Shown: piece after piece, positions 57,984 through 64,000 of the stretch
Numbering within the stretch: the first letter of the stretch is position 1
Layout of the letters: every line of letters starts with the position of its first letter
NCBI GenBank assembly: GCA_963736695.1
Contig: CAVTPU010000004.1
Coordinates: 2,790,001-2,854,000, forward strand
Direction: 5' to 3'
Origin: CAVTPU01 sp963736695
GTDB lineage: Bacteria > Actinomycetota > Actinomycetes > Mycobacteriales > Micromonosporaceae
DNA length: 64,000 nt
Notes under the pieces: generated by a model
Told to the model about the DNA's origin: nothing
Database searches by the model: none
What the model saw: the letters and a program-made list of their open reading frames with translations, nothing else
Program-made: the position numbers and the translations under genes

Positions 57984-59138
57984 ATGCCGATGACACCACC
58001 CTCGGGGGACCCGGACCCGCAACAGCGTTGGACCGGACGGGCCCACGTCGGGTCCGGCAAGCAGCCCGGCGCCCGTCCCGCCCCACCCGCACAGGCCGCC
58101 CCAGGCGCGTCAGGAGCGACCTACAGCGGCGGCAAGGGGCGCAAGCCCCGCTGGGGGCGAATCGCACTCGTGGCCGTTGTGACGATCGCGCTTATCGCGG
58201 GTCTGGGCACGTTGGCGAGCTATCTGTGGCTGAGCAATGTCGACGAGGGACTCAATCGCACCGATCTCTTCTCCGACATCGCCGGACGTCCGGCGAAGGT
58301 GGTCGACGGCACCATCAACATGCTCGTTCTCGGCTCGGATTCGCGCGATCCGGACGCGCCGATCAGCCAGGCCGGAAAGTGGCGCACCGACACGATTCTC
58401 ATGGTGCACATTCCGGCGAGTCACGATAAGGCCTATCTCATCTCGATGCCTCGCGACCTGTGGGTTCATATCCCCGCGAGCAAGGACGGCCAGCACGGCA
58501 ACGCGATGGCGAAGATCAATGCCGCGTACGCGTGGGGTGGGGCGCCGCTGATGGTGCAGACCGTCGAGGAGTTCACGGGCGTGCGCATGGACCACGTCGC
58601 CCTCGTGGATTTCGCCGGTTTCATCAAGGTGACCGACGCGCTGGGCGGTGTGGATATGACGGTGGAACGCTCGATCACCTCGATTCACAAACCACATCGC
58701 AAATTCGCTAAGGGGATGAATCACTTCGACGGTACGGAGGCGCTCGACTATGTGCGCCAGCGTTATCAGTTCCCAGATGGGGACTTTGCCCGGATTCGGC
58801 ACCAGCAACAGTTCCTCAAGGCGGTGCTGGACAAGGCAGTGAGCGCCGGAACTCTCACAAATCCGTCTAAATTCAGCGATTTCGTCTCGTCGACCGCCAA
58901 CGCCCTCACCGTCGACAACGACTTCTCATTGCTCGACCTTGGTTGGCAGTTCCGCGGGTTGAAGAGCAGTGACCTCGTCTTTCTCACCAGTCCGAACCTC
59001 GGCACCGACACGGTCGATGGACAGAGCGTGGTGGTCTCCGACCGGGAAAAGGCCCTCAGTTTCTATGACGCGGTCGCCAAGGACCAGCTCGCGGCCTATC
59101 TGCCAGCGCCTAAACCATCGACGAACGCAGGTGGTTGA
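57984..59138 (+). CDS. LytR-CpsA-Psr (LCP) wall-polymer ligase 1
   Basis: 384 aa. Cytoplasmic Pro-rich start, one span (about 57-80), then an LCP domain with LVLGSDSR, RTDTILMVHI, ISMPRDLWV and the DYVRQRYQFPDGDFARIRHQQQ stretch (conserved Asp/Arg that bind pyrophosphate and metal). LCP enzymes move polyprenyl-linked glycans onto peptidoglycan. Second LCP gene follows. Confidence 0.93.
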   Translation: MPMTPPSGDPDPQQRWTGRAHVGSGKQPGARPAPPAQAAPGASGATYSGGKGRKPRWGRIALVAVVTIALIAGLGTLASYLWLSNVDEGLNRTDLFSDIAGRPAKVVDGTINMLVLGSDSRDPDAPISQAGKWRTDTILMVHIPASHDKAYLISMPRDLWVHIPASKDGQHGNAMAKINAAYAWGGAPLMVQTVEEFTGVRMDHVALVDFAGFIKVTDALGGVDMTVERSITSIHKPHRKFAKGMNHFDGTEALDYVRQRYQFPDGDFARIRHQQQFLKAVLDKAVSAGTLTNPSKFSDFVSSTANALTVDNDFSLLDLGWQFRGLKSSDLVFLTSPNLGTDTVDGQSVVVSDREKALSFYDAVAKDQLAAYLPAPKPSTNAGG

Positions 59139-59278
59139 TCGGAGGAAGCGACTCCGGGTGACACCGGGTATCCTCCTTCACAGGTCACACATCCCCGACG
59201 GGGGCAACCCCAACGGCGTCCAGCCTCGCAGTCGCCGTTCTCCCCATCCGGAGATCCCAGACCAGGGAGGAAGCTGCG

Positions 59279-60439
59279 ATGACGACGTACGTGGCGAAGC
59301 CACGACAGGCACGCCCGCAACGCCCGCCGGAGCGGCAACGCCCCCGCCGTCCACGAGATCCACTGTGGGCGAAGATCTGCCTGATTCTCGGCGCGGTCGT
59401 GATGATCGCCTCCGGCGCCTTCGTCGTCGTTCCGAAGGTGCTGGCCAACTACGCGACAAAGGACATCCCGATAGAGGATCTGATCCCCGAGGAGGAGAAG
59501 GGGGCCAATATCGAGGGCCCCATCAACATGCTTCTTCTCGGGATGGACGAGCGCAGCGGGAATTCATCCGACCTCATCCGTTCCGACACGATCATCATTG
59601 TTCACATTCCCGCGACACACGACCGGGTCTATATGGTCTCCATTCCCCGCGACGCTGAGGTTGAGATTCCGGCCTTTCCCGAGACCAACTTCGGCGGGGA
59701 GACCACAAAGGTCAACGCCGCCTTCGCCCACGGAGCGGTCGACTCCAATGGGAAGCCCGACAATACCGCCGCCGGCCGCAAACGCGGCGCGAAGCTCGCC
59801 ATCAAGACCCTGAGCCGCCTAGTGCCGGGTGGGTTGAAGTTCAACGCCGTCGGCATCATCAACTTTGTGGGGTTCCGGGACATCCTCAAGGCGATCGGCG
59901 GCGTGCACTTGTGCGTCGACATCGAGACCCGGTCGATCCACTACGACAACAAGGGCAAATACCATACCAACGACGTCCCGTACGCCCAACGCAAGATCTA
60001 TAAACCCGGTTGCCGCGACTTCAAGGACTGGGAGGCTCTCGACTTCGCCCGCCAGCGGCACTTTGACAACGGCGACGGCGACTACACCCGCCAGCGTCAT
60101 CAACAGCAACTTCTCATGGCGATCTTCAAGAAGCTCAGCAGCGCTGGCACGATGACCGACGTCGGGCAGCTCACCAAGCTCCAGAAGGCCGCCGGCACGT
60201 TGCTCACCCTCGACCTCGGGGGCCAAGCCGTGGACAACTGGATCTTCACTCTCAAGTCGGTGCGGGCCGAGGATGTTGTCATGATCAAGACGAATGGCGG
60301 AAAGATAACCCCGACCTTCTCAAACAATGGAAACGAAAGGTTCTCCGACGAGAGCCTCGACCTGCTGAAGTCGGTCCACGACGACACGGTCTTCGATTTC
60401 CTCGCCAGCCACCCCAGTTGGATCGCGAAAGAGAAGTGA
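59279..60439 (+). CDS. LytR-CpsA-Psr (LCP) wall-polymer ligase 2
   Basis: 386 aa, Arg/Pro-rich cytoplasmic start, span at about 30-52, LCP domain with LLLGMDERSG, RSDTIIIVHI, VSIPRDAEV and DFARQRHFDNGDGDYTRQRH. A cysteine pair (LCVD and PGCRD) may form a disulfide. ATG 59279 has GGGAGG upstream. Paralogue of the preceding gene, 140 bases on. Followed after three bases by GDPD. Confidence 0.93.
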   Translation: MTTYVAKPRQARPQRPPERQRPRRPRDPLWAKICLILGAVVMIASGAFVVVPKVLANYATKDIPIEDLIPEEEKGANIEGPINMLLLGMDERSGNSSDLIRSDTIIIVHIPATHDRVYMVSIPRDAEVEIPAFPETNFGGETTKVNAAFAHGAVDSNGKPDNTAAGRKRGAKLAIKTLSRLVPGGLKFNAVGIINFVGFRDILKAIGGVHLCVDIETRSIHYDNKGKYHTNDVPYAQRKIYKPGCRDFKDWEALDFARQRHFDNGDGDYTRQRHQQQLLMAIFKKLSSAGTMTDVGQLTKLQKAAGTLLTLDLGGQAVDNWIFTLKSVRAEDVVMIKTNGGKITPTFSNNGNERFSDESLDLLKSVHDDTVFDFLASHPSWIAKEK

Positions 60440-60442
60440 GGC

Positions 60443-61225
60443 GTGGCCACCTCTGAGCCCGGGGAGCGGCCAGTCGTGTCTCCGTTGGTCTTCGCCCATC
60501 GTGGGTCATCGGAGGCGTTCGCCGAACACACCCTCGACGCCTATCACCGGGCGATCGACGAGGGGGTCGACGGCCTGGAGTGCGACGTGCGCCTCACCCG
60601 CGACGGGCACCTCATCTGCATTCACGACGGCCGGCTCGATCGCACGAGCAACGGCCGGGGCCGGGTCGGGGCGGCGACGTTGCCAGAATTGGAGAAGCTC
60701 GACTTCGGTTCGTGGCACGCGAGCCCGGCCCAGGTGCTGACCCTACGCACGTTGATCGAGACAGCGCTCGCGGCCGGCCGGCCGCTGCGGCTGCTCATCG
60801 AGACCAAACACCCCGCTCGTCGCGGCGGCGAGGTGGAGCAGCGGGTGGTGGAGATGCTGCGCGAATATGGCGTCGACGGCACCGACCCGAGCGCGTCGGT
60901 GCGCGTGACGGTGATGTCGTTCTATCCGCTGGCGCTGCGTCGCATGCGCCAACTCGCACCCCAGATCCCCACCGTGTTCCTCTACGAGACGGCCCTGTTC
61001 GGCGCGCGGGAAGGTCGAGGCCCATTCGGCGCGCGCCTGCTCGGCCCCGGAGTTCCGGCCCTCCGAGCCCGGCCCGAGGTGGTGGTCCGCGCACATGAAC
61101 AAGGCCACCAGGTCTATGTGTGGACCGTGAATACCCCCGAGGAGATGGAGTTCGTGCTCGGCCTCGGCGTTGACGGGGTCATCTCCGACCGGCCCGCCGC
61201 CGTGCTGGCCCGACTCAGCCGGTGA
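60443..61225 (+). CDS. Glycerophosphodiester phosphodiesterase
   Basis: 260 aa TIM barrel. FAHRGSSEAFAEHT (catalytic His), LECDVRLTRDG, HDGRLDRTSNG and the closing VDGVISDRPA are the GDPD signature. Splits glycerophosphodiesters to glycerol 3-phosphate and alcohol. No signal peptide, so cytoplasmic. GTG 60443 with GTGAGG upstream. Confidence 0.93.
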   Translation: MATSEPGERPVVSPLVFAHRGSSEAFAEHTLDAYHRAIDEGVDGLECDVRLTRDGHLICIHDGRLDRTSNGRGRVGAATLPELEKLDFGSWHASPAQVLTLRTLIETALAAGRPLRLLIETKHPARRGGEVEQRVVEMLREYGVDGTDPSASVRVTVMSFYPLALRRMRQLAPQIPTVFLYETALFGAREGRGPFGARLLGPGVPALRARPEVVVRAHEQGHQVYVWTVNTPEEMEFVLGLGVDGVISDRPAAVLARLSR

Positions 61226-61232
61226 TGTCGGC

Positions 61233-62453
61233 GTGCCGGTTGACGTCGCCCGATTCCTCGACGGCATGTCGGCCGCGATGGAGATGGTCAGCGCCGGCGT
61301 CGCCGGGCCCACTGCCGTCAGTGAGCTGATCGCGGCGGCGATGACCGCGACCGGCGCGCAGAGCGGCACGTTCATCGAATATGTCGGATCTGGCGGCCGG
61401 GTCGTCGCCGCCTGCGGTGACCTGGCATGGGCGCAGGGTCGCCCGATCGAGCCTGACCTCATGGCCGAGGTGCGCCGCGTCCAATCCTGGGCGGGCCCGG
61501 TGCGAATGTGGTCGTCCTCGCTCTCGACTTTGCTGGAGGCGCAGGACATCACGGTCGTCACCGGATATCCGGTCTCGTCCTCGAAACAGATCATCGGGGC
61601 GGTCCACCTCTACTTCTCCACAGCCGACGAGGAGTTGTGGTCCGGATCGGTTCGCGTCGTGCGCGCGGTCGCCGGTGCGGCCGCGCACGTCTATGGCGAC
61701 CGAGGCGGGTCGCCGCCCATGGGAAAGTCCGATGAGGACGATCGCGCGCTCTTTCTCGCCGTCGCCGGCCATCAGCTGCGCACCCCGGTGACGGTGCTCA
61801 GGGGATATGCCGGGATGCTGGCCGACCACTGGGCGTCGCTCGACGACACCCACCGCCGAGACGCGGCCAGGGTGCTGCTGCACCGGTCTCGGGAGCTCGC
61901 CCAATTGGTTGACCGGATGCTCAGCGTGTCGGTGGGCGACAGCGCGGCCGGATGGCCCGTACGGACCATGTCTTTTGATCTTTTGGATGCGTTGGTCCGG
62001 GCCACCGGTGAGCTGCCCGCCGACCTTCACGACGCGGTTCGGTTGGAGTTTCCGTGCACGTTGCCGGCGGCGGCGGGCGACCCGACACTTCTCGCGTCGA
62101 TCGTCGCCGAACTGGTGACCAACGCGATCCGTTATTCGCCCGGCGACTCGCCTGTGGTGGAGCTGCGAGCCGGGGCCGACGCCCACACGGTCTTCGTGCG
62201 GGTCTGCGACCGGGGAATCGGCATCGACCCGCGACACGCGGAGCGGTGCTTCGAGCGATTCTGGCGCGGTGACTCGGACAGCGCGCCCAACGGGGTCGGG
62301 CTCGGACTCTATCTCGTCAGACGACTCGTAGAGCGACAAAACGGATGGGTATCATTGCGTCCTCGCGACGGTGGTGGGACTGTCGTGGAGGTGCGCCTGC
62401 CGCGCGCCGACGGTCCATTGCGGCGACCCGAACGGGTGGAGGTGAAGGCGTGA
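61233..62453 (+). CDS. Sensor histidine kinase, GAF type, soluble
   Basis: 406 aa without membrane spans. A GAF-like sensor (10-160), a HisKA dimerisation helix with VAGHQLRTPV (phospho-His), N box ELVTNAIRYSP, G1 DRGIGIDP and G2 GVGLGLYLV. No response regulator gene is adjacent. GTG 61233 is used since it starts just past the GDPD stop; the frame is open back to 61170. Overlaps the next gene as GTGA. Confidence 0.85.
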   Translation: MPVDVARFLDGMSAAMEMVSAGVAGPTAVSELIAAAMTATGAQSGTFIEYVGSGGRVVAACGDLAWAQGRPIEPDLMAEVRRVQSWAGPVRMWSSSLSTLLEAQDITVVTGYPVSSSKQIIGAVHLYFSTADEELWSGSVRVVRAVAGAAAHVYGDRGGSPPMGKSDEDDRALFLAVAGHQLRTPVTVLRGYAGMLADHWASLDDTHRRDAARVLLHRSRELAQLVDRMLSVSVGDSAAGWPVRTMSFDLLDALVRATGELPADLHDAVRLEFPCTLPAAAGDPTLLASIVAELVTNAIRYSPGDSPVVELRAGADAHTVFVRVCDRGIGIDPRHAERCFERFWRGDSDSAPNGVGLGLYLVRRLVERQNGWVSLRPRDGGGTVVEVRLPRADGPLRRPERVEVKA

Positions 62454-62872
62454 CGATGGCGGTCAACGAGCGCGCCTGGAGCCTCGCGGTGCCCCACCAC
62501 GCTCGGGGAGTGCGTGGGGCGCGGCACCGACTCGCCGCCGAACTCGCCGACACCGTGGCCAGCCCCGTGCTGGCCGACACCGTCACCGTCGTGGCCGAAC
62601 TGCTCGGCAATGCCTTACGCCACGCCAATCCCCTGCCCGGCGGTGTCATCCGACTCGACTGGCGCGTGAGCGCCGCGGGCACCGCAGTGGTAGTGAAGGT
62701 CACCGATGGCGGCTCGGGGTTGCTGCCCACCGTGCGAGCGGCGGGTCCGGACGCCGTCGATGGGCGGGGCCTCGCGATCGTTGCCGCGCTCGCCTGCAGG
62801 TGGGGAGTGGAGCCCGAGGGTACGGGCCGATGCGTCTGGGCTGAGCTGGGAGAGATCCGCACGCAGCGCTAG
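62450..62872 (+). CDS. RsbW-like ATP-binding protein, partner of the kinase
   Basis: 140 aa consisting only of a HATPase_c_2 fold: ELLGNALRHANP (N box), DGGSGLLP (G1) and DGRGLAIVAAL (G2). Such proteins act as anti-sigma or serine kinases on STAS proteins, or as signalling partners. Translationally coupled to the histidine kinase. Its TAG stop lies within the next gene's -10 box. Confidence 0.8.
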   Translation: MTMAVNERAWSLAVPHHARGVRGARHRLAAELADTVASPVLADTVTVVAELLGNALRHANPLPGGVIRLDWRVSAAGTAVVVKVTDGGSGLLPTVRAAGPDAVDGRGLAIVAALACRWGVEPEGTGRCVWAELGEIRTQR

Positions 62873-62875
62873 GCT
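62870..62875 (+). promoter_or_regulatory. -10 box TAGGCT of the DUF5926 gene, leaderless
   Basis: Eight bases before GTG 62884; its first three bases are the stop codon of the preceding gene. Confidence 0.5.
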
Positions 62876-62883
62876 CTGCGATC

Positions 62884-63795
62884 GTGAGCAAGCGTCGCAG
62901 GCAGGCCCGCCCGTCGAGCGTGGCGTCGTCAACAGCATCGACCAGATCCGATCGTGTGACCCGCGTGAAGGAACGCGAGATCTTCGTGCCCAGGCCGTTT
63001 GAGGGCCTCGCGGGTGAGGGCGATTGGGTGGCGTTGCGGGAGCTGGTGCCGGCCGCGACCGCGCCGCTGCGGCTGACCCCGGAGTTGGCGGAGAAGTTCG
63101 GAGACCGGTCGATCACCCTCGCGACGGTGCTGCCGATGGCTTGGCCCGCACTGGTCAAACCGGACGGGCGCGTGCTGCTCGGCCTGCAACGGGTCGCCCA
63201 GTCGGGGGATGTCAGCCGAGATCTCGCGTTCACGTTGCTCGCGGCGTTGGAGGCCGAACCGGGTGGGCCGGTTCTCGTCGCCACATCCCCCGGTCCCGGA
63301 CCGCGCCTGCAGGATGTGCTCGCCACCGGTGAACTCGACGTCACGGTGCATGACGGGTTTGAGTTCTGGCTCGACGAGGAGGCGACCGAACCCGAGGTTC
63401 GGGCGTCATTGGAGCGGGCTAACGCCTCGATCTTCCCCACCGCCCGACTGTCCGCAGCCGCTGGCGCCTATTGGTGCCAGTTTCCCGAGAAGGCACATGT
63501 GCGGTGGGTGCTCGACGACCACGAGGACGCGGCACTCGACGCGTTGGCCCGGCTGTCGGCCGCCGGTGACCTGACGCTGGGGTCGTCGACCCGGTTCGCC
63601 GGCATGTTCCGCGCGCACGGGCTTCGGGTGCCGGTGTGGGATCTGCCCCACGATGACCAGGCAGACGCCTGGGAGCAACCGATGGCCGACTTCGCGCAGC
63701 GTTATCGCGACGCGCTGACGCATTCGCAGCCGCTCACCAGCGAGCAGCGGCGTGCCCGCCAAGGCCTGCTGGCTCGCCAGGTGGCGTTGCGCTGA
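62884..63795 (+). CDS. DUF5926 family protein
   Basis: 303 aa soluble actinobacterial protein. A basic start (SKRRRQARPSS) suggests nucleic-acid contact; VKEREIFVPRPFEGL and the conserved Trp/Asp-rich body with YWCQFPEKAHVRWVLD are characteristic of the family. Ends with a run (LTSEQRRARQGLLARQVAL). No activity is known. A hairpin follows. Confidence 0.7.
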   Translation: MSKRRRQARPSSVASSTASTRSDRVTRVKEREIFVPRPFEGLAGEGDWVALRELVPAATAPLRLTPELAEKFGDRSITLATVLPMAWPALVKPDGRVLLGLQRVAQSGDVSRDLAFTLLAALEAEPGGPVLVATSPGPGPRLQDVLATGELDVTVHDGFEFWLDEEATEPEVRASLERANASIFPTARLSAAAGAYWCQFPEKAHVRWVLDDHEDAALDALARLSAAGDLTLGSSTRFAGMFRAHGLRVPVWDLPHDDQADAWEQPMADFAQRYRDALTHSQPLTSEQRRARQGLLARQVALR

Positions 63796-63804
63796 GACGA
63801 GGTG

Positions 63805-63841
63805 GCGTCCACGGCTTTCGTGAGTGAAGAGGCGTGGACGC
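63805..63841 (+). terminator. Hairpin after the DUF5926 gene
   Basis: GCGTCCACG (63805-63813) pairs with CGTGGACGC (63833-63841) around 19 bases, ten bases past the stop. No T run. Confidence 0.5.
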
Positions 63842-63944
63842 GATTCATTCAATCCGAGGGGTGCTGTTGCACTGCCGATCATACATAGCGATCACTTAGC
63901 GTAAACAGGGCAAAACTCAGGGTTCCGGCGCGACGGAGGGTTCG

Positions 63945-64000
63945 ATGGCGACGAGCGAACGCGATCTTCCCCGAGTGGCCGGGGTGACGATCCCCGGCCT
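63945..64000 (+). CDS. Start of a gene cut by the window end
   Basis: ATG 63945 has GGAGGG five bases upstream and opens a frame beginning MATSERDLPRVAGVTIPG that runs off the end. The promoter region 63842-63944 is AT-rich. Eighteen codons are too few to name a product. Confidence 0.6.
   Translation, partial: MATSERDLPRVAGVTIPG

Overview
The window is a 64 kb piece of a high-GC Gram-positive chromosome with dense, short-spaced operons, many GTG/TTG starts and start-stop overlaps. Gene families and order point to Actinomycetota, most likely the Micromonosporales/Glycomycetales side (DUF5318, DUF5926, YbjN/TY-Chap-like, split MurJ-pseudokinase). The order GNAT - cwlM-like amidase - trxA - trxB - anti-sigma - sigM - pseudokinase - murJ - pcnA corresponds to M. 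tuberculosis Rv3907c-Rv3915. The following ino1 - padR - DUF5318 - ponA - GT87 - ... rpsF/ssb/rpsR/rplI/dnaB set corresponds to Rv0046c-Rv0058. These are the two sides of oriC in mycobacteria and are contiguous here, so the window is probably just beyond parAB near oriC. No mobile element, CRISPR array, rRNA or tRNA was recognised.

Layout. 1-9161: envelope and redox block on the minus strand (amidase, thioredoxin system, SigM and its anti-sigma factor, pseudokinase, MurJ). 9239-13897: CCA-adding enzyme, a frameshifted MFS gene, inositol-phosphate synthase with its PadR neighbour. 14053-25119: a catalytically degenerate class A PBP next to an intact one, GT87 membrane enzymes, mobA, an aquaporin and a crcB-DUF190-crcB fluoride operon. 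25185-29641: dnaB, preceded by a cluster of DnaA boxes, and the rpsF-ssb-rpsR-rplI operon. 29885-45886: AP-endonuclease-like and GT-C genes, fdhD, much of molybdenum cofactor synthesis (moaA, moaD, moaE, moeA, mog, moaC), a metallophosphoesterase and an EndoQ-like/UvrD repair pair. 46174-53243: GGDEF-EAL protein, chaperone-like protein, beta-propeller lipoprotein, Lrp regulator and dimethylargininase. 53352-64000: tandem dynamin-like GTPases, a nucleotide-sugar epimerase, two LCP wall ligases, GDPD, a histidine kinase with a partner ATPase, DUF5926 and the start of one more gene.

How it works together. Much of the window serves the cell envelope: lipid II flipping (MurJ and pseudokinase), peptidoglycan synthesis and hydrolysis (PBPs, amidase), inositol-phosphate supply, polyprenyl-linked glycosyl transfer (GT87/GT-C) and wall-polymer attachment (LCP). 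A second theme is replication and repair (dnaB, ssb, EndoQ/UvrD, AP endonuclease), a third is molybdenum cofactor and formate dehydrogenase maturation.

Two window-wide features matter to users. First, five conserved genes (MFS, rplI, ssb, EndoQ-UvrD, second dynamin) each carry exactly one surplus base next to a short G/C run; this looks like sequencing error and should be settled before calling pseudogenes. Second, at least eleven genes have a TANNNT -10 box 6-9 nt before the start codon, indicating widespread leaderless transcription.
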